A DNA stretch of 64,000 nt from Photorhabdus australis DSM 17609 (GCF_000711895.1 NZ_KL543989.1:23836-87835), one strand, 5' to 3'. Counted from the stretch's first letter, positions 39,668 through 50,501 are shown. Translations and numbers: made by a program. Notes: generated by a model not told the origin, from the sequence alone.

Positions 39668-40240
39668 TCAATTACTAACACCTATCTGTTTCATAAGCTC
39701 AGCATCGTCCCAGAACAGATACTCTTCATCCATAACCCCTCTTTTATTCCAATGTCCGAGTGTCGCCATGGGGAGGTGGTACGCCTTACCTGTAGGTTGA
39801 ATAACCTTACCATCCGAGAGAATCATGGGTTTCGTAAATGTTCCATCAGTAAATCCCGTTACAGCGGTCCATTCCGCATCAGCGGTACCAAACCGTACCG
39901 GATGCTCCGTGATTCGGTTATCAGGGGCAAATGTCCACATATACTTCAGATCTTCAATATGTTTTCGAATACCCTTGGTAGTATGACCATCGGGGTAGTG
40001 AACAATAATGTCCATGGCATGGCTCTTATGTAGATCCCACCATCTTTGGTGTGTATAGACACGGAAATCAAGATCATCAAAGTTAGCCAAATTTTTTGCC
40101 AGAGCTTCGGGCATCCCTTTGATTTTAGGTGTTGGTTGATTTACTCTCGTGCCGGGCCAATTGTTCTGCACCGCAAATGCTACTGGACTGGCAATAAACA
40201 GTAAAAGCGTGAATAATGATAACCTCTTGTGACTTTTCAT
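39668..40240 (-). CDS. Secreted SnoaL/NTF2-like protein of unknown role
   Basis: A 190-residue protein with a clean Sec signal peptide (KRLSLFTLLLFIASPVAFA, cleavage before VQ). The mature part has the look of SnoaL-like ester cyclase/NTF2 folds: HQRWWDLHKSHAMDIIVHYPDG, GIRKHIEDLKYMWTFAPDNRI, AEWTAVTGFTDGTFTKPM and YLPM-x-LGHWNKRG-type blocks, ending EEYLFWDDAELMKQIGV. Relatives are often annotated as polyketide cyclases or just nuclear transport factor 2 family. It probably acts in the periplasm on a small molecule, but the substrate is not evident. It has no operon partner; its insertion after ttcA is not seen in E. coli. Confidence 0.75.
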   Translation of the reverse strand: MKSHKRLSLFTLLLFIASPVAFAVQNNWPGTRVNQPTPKIKGMPEALAKNLANFDDLDFRVYTHQRWWDLHKSHAMDIIVHYPDGHTTKGIRKHIEDLKYMWTFAPDNRITEHPVRFGTADAEWTAVTGFTDGTFTKPMILSDGKVIQPTGKAYHLPMATLGHWNKRGVMDEEYLFWDDAELMKQIGVSN

Positions 40241-40585
40241 GGTCTTTCCTCTTTGTTAGTGCTAAAGGAACTAACAGATTGTTTTTACGACTTAAGTATT
40301 GCTGGACTCCTTCATTAGATAAATTAAAAACGATTGTTCATCGGCCCGCTTGACTTTGACTTGATAGAGAAGAACCACCCAGAACAACACAATTGAATCA
40401 AAGAGTTAGTGACTAAACCGACTCATACACTGGATAACTATCGTATAAAAAGTTATCAGGTTACCCCGATACTACGCCTAATAGAAAACCCTGTAAATAG
40501 TCACATACAGTAATTATAACTATAAAAAATCAACTGGCTTGGATTGACCGTTTCTACATCAAAACCGGTTTCCATTAGTTTCATT

Positions 40586-40712
40586 TATACCCAATAGATT
40601 TCAAGATGGATTGCGACGGCAAGGGAGCGAATCCCCGGGAGCATAGATAACGATGTGACCAGGGTGAGTGAGTGCAGCTAACAAAGAGGCAACTTGAAGG
40701 ATGAAGAGTATA
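40586..40712 (+). repeat. ERIC element, copy 5
   Basis: A 127-bp element, TATACCCAATAGATTTCAAG to GATGAAGAGTATA, forward orientation, in the gene-poor region between the secreted protein gene and emrE. Confidence 0.92.
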
Positions 40713-41508
40713 TCTCTATGCTGCAAAAACCAGGTAAATAGTTAAATGAATTTTATTTTATGCCCTGTTAAAAATGTAGAATTGTCCTGATAAATTAATG
40801 CCTTTATTTAATAATTCGTAATTGGAGAATATAGTTTCGAATTGTTTCTGTGATACCTTTGAATATTAAAATTATGGCATTTATTAAATATTTTCTTTTA
40901 ATATTTAGAAGTCTAATTACATTTGGCTTAATTATGATGATTTTTTAAAATAACAGTATTCATAAAGCTAATAATACTATAAATATGGAATGAATTTTGC
41001 GCCTATTACTCTGTATGTCAAATCAATTGAGTGAGGAGAAAGATATGGCAACGCAAAAAACTGTTTATTTCCATATTATTTTCTCCGAAATTCTTTTAAT
41101 ATGATTGTTTGTTTTAGATAAAATAAATTCTTTATGATTTCGAATTCATTGCTTTGTCGGACAATAGGATTATTTTTAACATATAAATACTCTGATTTGC
41201 AATTCTACAGTGCTATATTTTTATTAGATAATTCTCAAGATTATCGTGTTAAAGAATTCTGGCCTGAATCTCAAAATTGGAACCTGTCATTAGCTCTTTC
41301 TTCCGTTTCTGGTAGAATCTCTTTAATACTTTTTATCCATCGGGAATCCTTCCGTAGGCCCATTGTAAATAATATGTAAATGGGGTTTAGAAAGTGAAAT
41401 ATATCATTTTTGTTACGTTACACCTTAAAGAGTTTGTGATAGATTCAGCCCGTTTTTATCTATTAGTGTTGAACAATAGGTTTTTTTTCTGCTATAGAGA
41501 GTAAAGAT
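40713..41508. other. Gene-poor AT-rich region upstream of emrE
   Basis: About 800 bp with no recognisable gene. A 19-codon frame at 41045-41104 (MATQKTVYF start) has a strong ribosome site GAGGAGAAAG, and a frame at 41134-41379 codes 81 residues without known features. These may be the worn remains of one or more genes. A small peptide at 41045 cannot be excluded. Confidence 0.4.
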
Positions 41509-41841
41509 ATGAATGGATTTTTATATTTAGCAATGGCAATTGTGGCTGAAGTCGTAGCAACGGCTTCATTAAAAGCTTCCGATGGATTCAGTAAATTATT
41601 TCCGTCTATACTGGTCATCGTTGGGTACGGTATCGCTTTCTGGGGATTATCTCAGGTAGTTAAAGTTGTTCCATTAGGAATTGCTTATGCGATATGGTCC
41701 GGCCTTGGTATTGTGTTGGTTTCCATTGCGGCGATATTTTTATATCAGCAGAAGTTGGATTGGGCGGCTATTTTAGGTATGGGGCTCATCATTGCTGGTG
41801 TGATGGTAATAAATTTGCTTTCTAACAGCGGTGCACATTAA
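41509..41841 (+). CDS. emrE: Small multidrug resistance exporter EmrE
   Basis: A 110-residue, four-helix SMR protein. The essential Glu14 lies in AIVAEVVATASLK, and helix 3 carries GIAYAIWSGLGIVLVS, the core signature of EmrE (rather than SugE/Gdx). It exports quaternary ammonium and other lipophilic cations in exchange for protons as a dual-topology dimer. It is followed 48 bp later by a lipoprotein gene. A spermidine exporter (MdtI/J) role is less likely because it stands alone. Confidence 0.88.
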   Translation: MNGFLYLAMAIVAEVVATASLKASDGFSKLFPSILVIVGYGIAFWGLSQVVKVVPLGIAYAIWSGLGIVLVSIAAIFLYQQKLDWAAILGMGLIIAGVMVINLLSNSGAH

Positions 41842-41889
41842 TTAACGATGTTACTTGATTTTTCCTGAATCGTTTTTTGGAGAAGAGAT

Positions 41890-42189
41890 ATGCTAAATTT
41901 CGGCGATAAGAAAGGATTCAAAGCAGCCTTATTAGGGGGAGTATTCTTTAATTTTTCTTTATTGTTTGGCTGTAGTAGTCAGGCAGGGAAAGCATTTATC
42001 CAAGATCAGGTAATACAATATTCTCAGCCAGAAATGAGCCTTGGAAATGATGCCAAAACGACGTGTATTTATGCAGGTGGTACGCCTGCATTAGCAATAC
42101 AATTGAATGGTACGCAAGTACCTGTTTGTCAATTAGCGAATGGTAAACGTTGTGATGAAAGGGCATTGTTGCAGGGTTTTTGTGCTTAA
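41890..42189 (+). CDS. YoaF-like DUF333 lipoprotein
   Basis: A 99-residue predicted lipoprotein: a signal peptide ending in a lipobox-like LLFGC (Cys near residue 28), and a C-terminal DUF333 block with CIYAGGTPAL, VPVCQLANGKRCDERAL and GFC. E. coli YoaF has the same short layout and is of unknown role; the family is sometimes called putative hemolysin without good reason. It is close behind emrE but the two seem functionally unrelated. Confidence 0.72.
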   Translation: MLNFGDKKGFKAALLGGVFFNFSLLFGCSSQAGKAFIQDQVIQYSQPEMSLGNDAKTTCIYAGGTPALAIQLNGTQVPVCQLANGKRCDERALLQGFCA

Positions 42190-42335
42190 ATTTAATGTAG
42201 CAATCAAGCAACTAAAATGTTTGTTATCAGCAGGAACATGCCGTTGGTAGCTCTGGTGATGGAGTTACTTTTGGCATGATTCTGCGGGTATATTTGATTC
42301 ATCAGACAAACATTTTCAGTAGTCTGAGTTGGAAA

Positions 42336-42845
42336 TTATTTACGGCCAAAAAATTGGCTGATTAACACTAATACCGCAACCACCAGATAGGCGGCAAAAA
42401 TACCGACTAGCCATTGTGGCATCTCTAATGACAGGAATTGCCATTGCTTTACTGAACAGTCACCATAGGCTTCAAATACAGAAGGAGCCCATTGATTTAA
42501 TGCCAGCCATGAAGGAAAGTTTACGAAGAAATCACAGATATTAAATGGAGAAGGATACAATTGAATTATGGTATGTTCCCATGCCAGTTTCAGACCACTC
42601 CAGGCACTGTAGATCCACAAAATGATAGCCAGCCAGCGTAATGGCGTTTTTGGTGCTATTGCGCCCAGTAATCCAGCACCTAATACACCAAACAGAGCAA
42701 CTCGCTCATAAATACACATCACACAGGGCTGTAGTTTCATCACATGTTGAAAATATAGTGCTGAGCCTTCCAGTATTAGGGCAGTAAGTGTCATTAACAA
42801 CCATGCGTTTCGTCCCTGAGAACAGCGGGTTAAAAATCGTATCAT
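42336..42845 (-). CDS. dsbB: Disulfide bond formation protein DsbB
   Basis: A 169-residue four-helix inner-membrane protein that reoxidises DsbA and passes electrons to quinones. The redox pairs are in [12 protein letters not shown] (Cys near 41/44) and the loop cysteines NICDFF and GDCSVKQW (near 104/130). Length and positions match E. coli (176). It lies beside nhaB on the same strand, as in E. coli. Confidence 0.95.
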   Translation of the reverse strand: MIRFLTRCSQGRNAWLLMTLTALILEGSALYFQHVMKLQPCVMCIYERVALFGVLGAGLLGAIAPKTPLRWLAIILWIYSAWSGLKLAWEHTIIQLYPSPFNICDFFVNFPSWLALNQWAPSVFEAYGDCSVKQWQFLSLEMPQWLVGIFAAYLVVAVLVLISQFFGRK

Positions 42846-43005
42846 TTCCTTTTTTCCATGTAGATAAGGTAAGCAATTGAATGCCTATTCTGCCGACTTA
42901 CCTGAAACAAAAAAAGTCAATTAAGGTAAATTTGGTTTTTTCAGGTAAAGAAATGAAGCCGTATTGAGCTATCCCGTGCTCGATACGGCATGAGTTGCTT
43001 ATTCG

Positions 43006-44547
43006 TTATGGTAAAACGATTAATCCCCACTGAACCATCATGTCAGTGACCGGAATTAACAGAAATTCCACGCACAGCAAACCAACCAGTGTCATCACAA
43101 TGGTATAGGGTAATGCCATCATGACCATACGACCATAAGAAAGGCGAATTAATGGGGATAATGCTGAGGTCAATAGGAACAAAAATGCGGCTTGCCCGTT
43201 AGGGGTTGCAACAGAAGGCAGATTAGTGCCGGTATTAATAGCAACTGCCAGATATTCATATTGTTTATGTGAGATCAGGCCATCTCGCATAGCAGCCATC
43301 GCTTCATTAATATAAACCGTGCCAACAAATACATTATCTGATACTGCGGAGAGCAAGCCGTTAAATAGGTAAAACAGAGAAAGCTGTGAAGCTTCTGAAG
43401 CTTGTAAAACGAACTGAATAAATGGAGTAAACAGTTGTTGATCAACTATCACTGCAACAATACAGAAGAATACCGTTAGTAATGCAGTGAATGGTAATGC
43501 TTCTTCAAACGCTTTACCCAAAGCATGCTCTTCCGTAATGCCACAGAATGAAGTAGTGAGAATAATAACAGAAAGGCCGATCAGACCAACTTCTGCCAGA
43601 TGAAATGCCAAAGCAATAACTAACCATATACCGATTAATGCTTGAGCAATAAGCTGTGTTTTTTCCTGTCGGGTTCGTTTTGCACTGGTTTTTTTATCAT
43701 AATCTTCCAGTACCTGTCGGACGCGTTCCGGTAATTCTGCACCATAACCGAATAGCTTAAAGCGTTCGACCAGGAAACACACTAATAGTCCGCAGATAAA
43801 AACAGGTAGAGTGACTGGAGCCATGCGAATAAAGAACGTGACAAAATCCCAGTCAACGTGTTTGGCGATAATCAGATTTTGTGGCTCTCCTACCATCGTC
43901 ATCACACCACCGAGTGCAGTACCTAGACCTGCGTGCATCATCAGGCTGCGCAGAAAGGCACGAAACTGTTCGAGAGTCTGTTTCTTTTCTGCGGTATTAA
44001 TGTGACTATTATCATTAATTACGTCATGTTGATTAGATATAAAATTGTTATAGATAGAATAGAAGCCAAGGGAAACACTGATAACTACCGCGATAACTGT
44101 CAAAGCATCAAGGAATGCAGAGAGGAATGCGCTGGCCAGGCAGAACGCTAAAGCAAGCATTCGCTTAGATTTTATGGAAAGAAGTAGTTTAGTGAAAGCG
44201 AACAATAATAACTGCTTCATGAAGTAAATCCCTGCAACCATAAATATCAGTAATAGGATCACTTCCAGATTATTAGCAATTTCATGACCGATTTGTTGGG
44301 GCGATGTCATGCCGATGATAACGGCTTCAATGGCCAACAAGCCACCCGGTTGTAATGGATAACATTTAAGTGCCATTGCCAAAGTAAAGATAAATTCGGC
44401 AACAAGTAACCATCCTGCAACAAATGGATTGATGAAAAAAAATACAATTGGGTTGATGATAAGAAAGCTGAAGATAGCTAGCTTATACCAATCTGGCGAG
44501 TTGCCGAGAAAGTTTTTTGTCACTGCTTGTCTGATACTGGTTTTCAT
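43006..44547 (-). CDS. nhaB: Na+/H+ antiporter NhaB
   Basis: A 513-residue antiporter with about twelve helices, from the [22 protein letters not shown] start. Conserved stretches include [36 protein letters not shown] and [20 protein letters not shown]. It removes sodium in exchange for protons at neutral pH. The length matches E. coli (513). Divergent from fadR, as in E. coli. Confidence 0.96.
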   Translation of the reverse strand: MKTSIRQAVTKNFLGNSPDWYKLAIFSFLIINPIVFFFINPFVAGWLLVAEFIFTLAMALKCYPLQPGGLLAIEAVIIGMTSPQQIGHEIANNLEVILLLIFMVAGIYFMKQLLLFAFTKLLLSIKSKRMLALAFCLASAFLSAFLDALTVIAVVISVSLGFYSIYNNFISNQHDVINDNSHINTAEKKQTLEQFRAFLRSLMMHAGLGTALGGVMTMVGEPQNLIIAKHVDWDFVTFFIRMAPVTLPVFICGLLVCFLVERFKLFGYGAELPERVRQVLEDYDKKTSAKRTRQEKTQLIAQALIGIWLVIALAFHLAEVGLIGLSVIILTTSFCGITEEHALGKAFEEALPFTALLTVFFCIVAVIVDQQLFTPFIQFVLQASEASQLSLFYLFNGLLSAVSDNVFVGTVYINEAMAAMRDGLISHKQYEYLAVAINTGTNLPSVATPNGQAAFLFLLTSALSPLIRLSYGRMVMMALPYTIVMTLVGLLCVEFLLIPVTDMMVQWGLIVLP

Positions 44548-44769
44548 TGTGATTAAAATTCATCCAAGTATGTAAGGTTGTATTCATTAAACAATAGTAC
44601 GCTTTAATACAAAATATTTTAAGAGAGATTAGGGGTAATTAAGTTGTTAACATGTCTTTTTTATGGTCATTTTTCTGGTTTCTAGACTAGATCGCTATAT
44701 TGGGGTTGCGGATTCTGATATAATTTCATCTATTATTAGTTGAAATAATCGCGTTGGAATAACAAAAAT

Positions 44770-45489
44770 ATGGTCATTAAGGCTCAAAGTCCTGCAGGTT
44801 TTGCGGAAGAATATATCATTGAGAGTATATGGAACGGACGTTTTCCTCCTGGCTCCATTCTACCAGCAGAGCGTGAATTATCTGAGTTGATTGGTGTAAC
44901 AAGGACTACCCTACGTGAGGTATTGCAACGTTTGGCACGTGATGGCTGGTTAACTATTCAACATGGCAAGCCAACAAAAGTGAATAACTTTTGGGAAACA
45001 TCGGGCCTTAATATTTTAGAAACTCTGGCCCGTCTTGATCACGATCGTGTTCCTGAGTTGATTGATAACCTATTGGCAGTAAGAACGAATATTGCAGCAA
45101 TATTTATCCGTACTGCTTTCAGGCACAATCCTGCTCAGTCATTGGAAGTGTTAGCAGAAAAAGAGAATGTAGAAGATAGCTCAGAGTCATTCAGTACTTT
45201 GGATTATGACATTTTCCGCGGGCTGGCTTTTGCTTCAGGAAATCCAATTTATGGGCTGATTATCAATGGGTTGAAAGGGCTTTACACGCGTGTAGGGCGC
45301 TATTATTTTTCTAATCCTGAAGCACGCAAATTAGCGATGAACTTTTATCAGCAATTGGTGATGTTATGCCGTGATAAATCTTACGATAAGGTCATGGAGT
45401 GTGTGCGTAACTATGGTAAAGAGAGCGGTGTAATTTGGCATAGTATGCAAAGTACGATGCCAAGTGATTTATCTGACGTTTATCGTTGA
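44770..45489 (+). CDS. fadR: Fatty-acid metabolism regulator FadR
   Basis: A 239-residue GntR-family regulator: the N-terminal winged helix ([27 protein letters not shown]) and the C-terminal helical acyl-CoA-binding domain. It represses fad degradation genes and activates fabA/fabB; long-chain acyl-CoA releases it from DNA. Length 239 equals E. coli. It is monocistronic, ending with a strong hairpin. Confidence 0.96.
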   Translation: MVIKAQSPAGFAEEYIIESIWNGRFPPGSILPAERELSELIGVTRTTLREVLQRLARDGWLTIQHGKPTKVNNFWETSGLNILETLARLDHDRVPELIDNLLAVRTNIAAIFIRTAFRHNPAQSLEVLAEKENVEDSSESFSTLDYDIFRGLAFASGNPIYGLIINGLKGLYTRVGRYYFSNPEARKLAMNFYQQLVMLCRDKSYDKVMECVRNYGKESGVIWHSMQSTMPSDLSDVYR

Positions 45490-45566
45490 TATCACATTAG
45501 TATTTTTGCTTAACTTCACGTCTGATCTTGATCTATTAATTTCAAATCAAAATTATTTTGAATTGG

Positions 45567-45592
45567 CCCGAGGTAGAGTACTCTGTCTCGGG
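45567..45592 (+). terminator. Terminator after fadR
   Basis: A 12-bp stem CCCGAGGTAGAG/CTCTGTCTCGGG (two G-T pairs) with TA between, then AATTTTATTTTTTC. It lies 78 bp past the fadR stop. Confidence 0.75.
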
Positions 45593-45899
45593 AATTTTAT
45601 TTTTTCGTTCTTCTTAGTTCCAGGTTAATTATCAGAATGCTTGTTTTAGCATATTATTCCTAATTTTTGGTTTTTGTCTGAGTTTTTATTTCGATTAATT
45701 GATAGTTATTGGTATCTTGTGGGTGTTTGATTGATTCACTCTATTTTAGACAAAAAGCTAAGAATAACTACTGGTATGAAATAATTAGTATGCAATCCAC
45801 AACACGATTTTTATTTTAATTATATGATTTTAATGTCATTTTTTATAAGTTGTCTGGACGTAAATAACAAATGAAATTGTTGCGTAATTGTAACTTCAT

Positions 45900-45915
45900 T
45901 GTGACCTAAATCATA
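45900..45915 (+). promoter_or_regulatory. CRP-like site upstream of dadA
   Basis: TGTGACCTAAATCATA keeps the left CRP half-site perfectly and 3 of 5 positions of the right one. In E. coli, dadA-dadX is activated by CRP and controlled by Lrp. The region 45593-46000 is otherwise AT-rich and without a gene. Confidence 0.55.
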
Positions 45916-46012
45916 AATATAGATTATTGACGTTACCGATGATTGTTCTATATTGGTTTTTTATAAACAGCATATTATGCTTGCCTAAATTTTTTATCAT
46001 CAGGGGACCATG

Positions 46013-47323
46013 ATGAAAATCCTTGTCTTAGGTAGTGGTGTTATAGGTGTAACCAGTGCCTGGTATTTAGCGCAGCAAGGTCATGAAGTAACTGTTATTG
46101 ATCGCCAGGGAAGTGCTGCAGAGGAAACCAGTGCTGCTAATGCCGGGCAGATTTCTCCTGGATATGCGACCCCATGGGGGGCACCGGGTATTCCGCTGAA
46201 AGCGATTAAATGGATGTTTCAACGCCATGCTCCATTAGCTATTCGACCTGATGGTTCGTTGTTTCAGTTGCGCTGGATGTGGCAGATGTTACGTAATTGC
46301 GATGCAAGTCACTATGCGATAAATAAAAGCCGGATGGTACGACTAGCAGAGTATAGTCGTGACTGTATCAAACAGCTGAGAGTAGATACTGGTATTCAGT
46401 ACGAAGGTCGTCAGGGAGGGACTCTTCAGTTATTTCGTACCAATAAGCAGTTTGATAATGCGGTGAATGATATAACTGTTCTTGAACAGGAAGGTGTTCC
46501 TTACAATTTATTAACTGCGGATAAACTGGCAACAGTAGAGCCGGCATTGGCGCATGTTGCTCACAAACTGACAGGCGGCTTGCAATTACCTAATGATGAA
46601 ACAGGAGATTGCCAGCTTTTTACCAAAGAGCTGGCAAAAATGGCAAAAACGGCTGGTGTAACGTTTTTATTTAATAAACAAGTCAAACGGTTGTTGGTAG
46701 AAGGGCACTGTATTATTGGTGTACAGTGCGAAGATGGTGTCATGACAGCAGATCGCTATGTTGTGGCGATGGGGTCATATTCCACTGAACTGTTGAAAGA
46801 TCTTGTCAAAATTCCGGTATACCCACTGAAAGGTTATTCATTAACTATGCCTATTGTGGATGCGGAACGGGCTCCGATATCTACTGTATTGGATGAAACA
46901 TATAAAATTGCTATGACCCGGTTTGATAACCGTATTCGTGTTGGCGGAATGGCGGAGGTTGTGGGCTTCAATTTAAATATTCTTAAAGCCCGTTGTGAAA
47001 CACTGAAAATGGTGGTGCAGGATCTCTATCCGGGAGGAGGGGATATTGCTCAAGCTGATTTCTGGACAGGTTTACGTCCAATGACACCAGATGGAACCCC
47101 AATTGTTGGACCAACGGAATATAACAATCTCTATTTAAATACAGGGCATGGTACGTTAGGATGGACGATGGCATGTGGTTCCAGCCAGTTACTGGCTGAT
47201 CTTATTTCAGGCAGGAGACCCGCCATTGCATCTGATGATCTGTCAGTATTTCGTTATATTAATGGTTGCAATACAAAACCTGGGTTATTCAGCCACCAAT
47301 TACACACTGAACTGAGGGGCTAA
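46013..47323 (+). CDS. dadA: D-amino acid dehydrogenase, small subunit (DadA)
   Basis: A 436-residue FAD flavoprotein that deaminates D-alanine to pyruvate and feeds electrons to the respiratory chain. The N-terminal dinucleotide motif [14 protein letters not shown] and the downstream [34 protein letters not shown] and [11 protein letters not shown] blocks match E. coli DadA. Two in-frame ATGs lie at 46010 and 46013; the second has the better distance (5-6 nt) from AGGGGA. It is transcribed with dadX (1 bp gap). Confidence 0.96.
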   Translation: MKILVLGSGVIGVTSAWYLAQQGHEVTVIDRQGSAAEETSAANAGQISPGYATPWGAPGIPLKAIKWMFQRHAPLAIRPDGSLFQLRWMWQMLRNCDASHYAINKSRMVRLAEYSRDCIKQLRVDTGIQYEGRQGGTLQLFRTNKQFDNAVNDITVLEQEGVPYNLLTADKLATVEPALAHVAHKLTGGLQLPNDETGDCQLFTKELAKMAKTAGVTFLFNKQVKRLLVEGHCIIGVQCEDGVMTADRYVVAMGSYSTELLKDLVKIPVYPLKGYSLTMPIVDAERAPISTVLDETYKIAMTRFDNRIRVGGMAEVVGFNLNILKARCETLKMVVQDLYPGGGDIAQADFWTGLRPMTPDGTPIVGPTEYNNLYLNTGHGTLGWTMACGSSQLLADLISGRRPAIASDDLSVFRYINGCNTKPGLFSHQLHTELRG

Positions 47324-47324
47324 T

Positions 47325-48398
47325 ATGCCACGTCCGATTTCGGCAACTATACATCTTGATGCATTGGAGAATAACCTGGCTGTTATTCGTAATAAGGTTG
47401 GTAATAGTAAGATTTGGGCTGTAGTTAAAGCAAATGCTTATGGTCATGGTTTACGTTGTATATGGCCGCATCTTGATCAAGCAGATGGATTTGCCTTACT
47501 TGATTTTAATGAGGCTATTTTATTGCGGAAGCAGGGTTGGCAGAGGCCAATATTACTGTTGGAAGGTTTTTTCCAACCGGAAGATTTGCGAATAATTGAT
47601 GAATATCAATTGACGACAGTAGTACATAGTCATTGGCAGCTTAAAGCAATAGAAGCGGCTAATTTTAGTAACCCAATCAATATTTATCTTAAACTTAATA
47701 GTGGTATGAATCGGTTGGGATTTCCTGCCGATCGATATAGAGATGTTTTATCGTTGGCAAGGAATATTCGACAAATTGGGCAAATAACGTTGATGTCACA
47801 TTTTGCGAATGCAGATAAAAAGATTGGCGTTACTGAACAACTTAACGTTATCGATTCGGTTAGTCAGAGCTTGAATATTTCTCAATGTTTGGCTAATTCG
47901 GGTGCTTGTCTATGGTATCCGCAAACTCATAGAGATTGGGTACGTACCGGTATTGCCCTTTATGGTGCTTCACCCAGTGGAAAGTGGGAAGATATTGCAG
48001 ATGTTGGATTGAAAGCAGTAATGAGTTTGAAAAGTGAGATTATTGCGGTTCAGAATCTCAAGGCAGGGGACAAAATTGGTTATGGCAGTAAATATACAGC
48101 ATTATGCCCTATGAGAGTCGGTACAGTTGCTTGCGGTTATGCTGATGGTTATCCTCGTAGTGCAATGACCGGAACGCCGGTTATTGTAAATGGCGTCAGA
48201 ACTCAAATGTTAGGTGCGATATCAATGGACATGATGACAGTGGATTTAACGCCTTGCCCGCAAGCACAAATTGGCAGCCCTGTCGAATTATGGGGGCAAA
48301 ATCTGCCAGTGGATGATGTGGCTGGCGTTCCTGGAACTATTGGATATGAATTGCTGTGTGCATTAGCAGATCGGGTTCCGGTATCCGTATGTCGTTAG
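47325..48398 (+). CDS. dadX: Catabolic alanine racemase DadX
   Basis: A 357-residue PLP enzyme that converts L- to D-alanine for breakdown by DadA. The PLP lysine lies in WAVVKANAYGHGL near residue 34, and the catalytic Tyr in KIGYGSKYTA near 253. It is adjacent to dadA with a 1-bp gap, so the operon is the catabolic type; this distinguishes it from the biosynthetic alr. Length is as in E. coli DadX (356). Confidence 0.95.
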   Translation: MPRPISATIHLDALENNLAVIRNKVGNSKIWAVVKANAYGHGLRCIWPHLDQADGFALLDFNEAILLRKQGWQRPILLLEGFFQPEDLRIIDEYQLTTVVHSHWQLKAIEAANFSNPINIYLKLNSGMNRLGFPADRYRDVLSLARNIRQIGQITLMSHFANADKKIGVTEQLNVIDSVSQSLNISQCLANSGACLWYPQTHRDWVRTGIALYGASPSGKWEDIADVGLKAVMSLKSEIIAVQNLKAGDKIGYGSKYTALCPMRVGTVACGYADGYPRSAMTGTPVIVNGVRTQMLGAISMDMMTVDLTPCPQAQIGSPVELWGQNLPVDDVAGVPGTIGYELLCALADRVPVSVCR

Positions 48399-48511
48399 AT
48401 ATTGGATGGGGCAGTTTGCCCGGAAAGATGGAATGGTAAATAACGGTTTATTGCTGATATTATTGAAAGAAAAGTGTTATTGTTTTTACTAAATTAATAT
48501 ATTGTTGTTTC

Positions 48512-48622
48512 ATATATACCGAATGAACTTCAAGATGCTTGAGCCGTCAGACATAAAAACATTTAAATTCAACAGCATAATCGTTTTTCAAACATGCACT
48601 TTGAGGTATCTTGAGTATATAT
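48512..48622. repeat. Inverted-repeat element (MITE-like) upstream of mipA
   Basis: A ~111-bp segment with imperfect terminal inverted repeats. The left end starts ATATATACCGAATGAACTTC and the right end, read on the other strand, ATATATACTCAAGATACCTC; the outer 27 positions match at 19. The middle is AT-rich and non-coding. It is unlike the ERIC elements in sequence. It fills most of the gap between dadX and the mipA leader; the rest (48623-48779) holds the mipA promoter region. Confidence 0.5.
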
Positions 48623-48779
48623 AATTTGTATATTTTTGCTAATAAGAGTAATTAGCGTTTAGGCATATGATGCGCTTTGAGCAAAATTAGAACTTTATTA
48701 CTTGGAAATGAGGAGAATGACTTTTACACTTGAAACCGGATAACTGCATACATATATTGTTTATAGGAAATCGTTAACA

Positions 48780-49532
48780 ATGGCCAATAAAGTTAAAATT
48801 CTAGCCGCAGTAGCAGCTTTTTGTCTTTCTTCATCTGTAGCCTATGCAGGGCAGTGGTCAATTGGCGCATCTGTTCTGGCTGAGGCATCACCTTATAAGG
48901 GGGTGAAGAATAAAGATAAAGTATTGCCTGTTCCAATGGTAAATTATGAAAGTGAAGATTTCTACTTTCATACTTTAGCCGCTGGGTATTATTTGTGGAA
49001 TCAACCGAAAGATCAATTGTCTTTAGACGTTTATTATTATCCTCAAAATTTCCGTCCAAAAGATAACAAAGATGAACAGATGAAAAAACTGGATCGTCGC
49101 CGTGATACCATTATGGGTGGTTTCAGTTATCGTCATATTGAAGACTGGGGGACGTTACGTAGTTCTTTTGCTGCGGATACTTTGGGTAAAAGTAAAGGTG
49201 TGACGGTTGACCTTGCTTATCTGTATAGTTTTGAAAATGATGATTGGTCATTACAGCCGGGATTAGGTGTGGTCTGGAGTAGTAAGAAACAAAACCGCTA
49301 CGAATATGGAATTAAAGGTAGTGAATCACGTCGTAGTGGACTAGAAAAATATACGCCAGGTGATAGCTGGACTCCTTATTTGGAATTATCTGCCAGTTAT
49401 AAATTTAATCAGAAATGGTCTGCATTTGTGATGGGGCGTATCGAACGTTTACCCGATGAAATTAAAGACAGCCCGATGGTTAATAAATCATATTCAAGTA
49501 TCGCCTGGGCTGGTATTACGTATAGTTTCTAA
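48780..49532 (+). CDS. mipA: MipA/OmpV family outer-membrane protein
   Basis: A 250-residue protein with a Sec signal peptide (cleavage after SVAYA, near 23) and a beta-barrel composition: alternating hydrophobic residues, aromatic-rich strands and a C-terminal aromatic end (AWAGITYSF). MipA in E. coli scaffolds MltA with PBP1B; OmpV members act in osmotic stress and adhesion. It lies by yeaD and gapA as in E. coli. The product name is by family; the exact interaction is not shown here. Confidence 0.9.
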   Translation: MANKVKILAAVAAFCLSSSVAYAGQWSIGASVLAEASPYKGVKNKDKVLPVPMVNYESEDFYFHTLAAGYYLWNQPKDQLSLDVYYYPQNFRPKDNKDEQMKKLDRRRDTIMGGFSYRHIEDWGTLRSSFAADTLGKSKGVTVDLAYLYSFENDDWSLQPGLGVVWSSKKQNRYEYGIKGSESRRSGLEKYTPGDSWTPYLELSASYKFNQKWSAFVMGRIERLPDEIKDSPMVNKSYSSIAWAGITYSF

Positions 49533-49554
49533 TTGCTATCGGCGATAATACCAG

Positions 49555-49600
49555 AGAAAAACTGGGTCCAGCACTGTTGATTTATGGGTTCAGTTTTTCT
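49555..49600. terminator. Hairpin between mipA and yeaD
   Basis: A 10-bp stem AGAAAAACTG/CAGTTTTTCT with a large loop (about 26 nt) between convergent genes. Confidence 0.55.
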
Positions 49601-49622
49601 GTTGGAAAGTAATTTAAGATAT

Positions 49623-50501
49623 TTACCAGTTGTCTTTTCGGCAACGGATTGTAACCGAAATGTGAGCTGGGCTATCATCTTGGGTCATTAATGGTTTATT
49701 TATACGTGCTGTTTCTACGCAAACCATATTTTTGTAACCTTTATCGCATATATCTTGCATATTATCCGATAGAGCGGCCCCAGGGTTCCAGCATACAACA
49801 TCACTGTGATGATAATGGTAAATTTCAATCGTTCGTTTTAGTGATTTATCTCTTATCAGACTAAAATCTTCTGGTTCTGTATAAACGCGGTCAATACGAT
49901 CATTGAAAATAAGATATTCTTCTGTTGTGTATTGCTTTTTGCCAGTAATCACATCAATAAAGCGTTTACCCAAGCCGCTGACAGAAATTTGATTAACATC
50001 GCCGACATTCAGATACGTATGTAGGGCACCTGTTGCTTGATAATTACCATAAGTTTCCAATTCTACTTCACAGGTTTCACACAGTTTGAAGCGTGCAATT
50101 AGGGTGAAATCATGAGGCCACAATTTATGAGTATATTCACTGTCTCTCAGGGTGAAAGTTAATGTTACTCCATTTTCATGTTCATTATGTGCACTAAACT
50201 CCCAGAGTAAAACTCTGGCAAAACCGTGACTTGGTGTTCCAGCTGAGCCAAACCAAGGCCAGCAAATAGGAATCCCGCCGCGGATAGCTGTGCCTGCTTT
50301 AAATACTGCTTTCTTGCTTAGCCATAATCCCGGCTCCTGACCTCTGGGTTGCCAGGCGACGAGATGTGCCCCTTGCAGGCTGATTGCACCACGAACTTTT
50401 GGATGAGATATGACAATCAATGGAAGTTCATCCATATTTCGTTGACTGATAGAAGGGGATATCTGTTTTGCAACAGGTAATGCAAAAATTTTATCGTTCA
50501 T
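49623..50501 (-). CDS. yeaD: D-hexose-6-phosphate mutarotase YeaD
   Basis: A 292-residue aldose-1-epimerase-fold protein of the YeaD type: GAHLVAWQPRGQEPGLWLSKKAVF, IRGGIPICWPWFG and HGFARVLLWE are family motifs, with catalytic His and Glu expected at HGFAR and DNMQD-type positions. It interconverts anomers of glucose-6-phosphate and related sugars. It is near gapA, consistent with a glycolytic role. Confidence 0.92.
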   Translation of the reverse strand: MNDKIFALPVAKQISPSISQRNMDELPLIVISHPKVRGAISLQGAHLVAWQPRGQEPGLWLSKKAVFKAGTAIRGGIPICWPWFGSAGTPSHGFARVLLWEFSAHNEHENGVTLTFTLRDSEYTHKLWPHDFTLIARFKLCETCEVELETYGNYQATGALHTYLNVGDVNQISVSGLGKRFIDVITGKKQYTTEEYLIFNDRIDRVYTEPEDFSLIRDKSLKRTIEIYHYHHSDVVCWNPGAALSDNMQDICDKGYKNMVCVETARINKPLMTQDDSPAHISVTIRCRKDNW

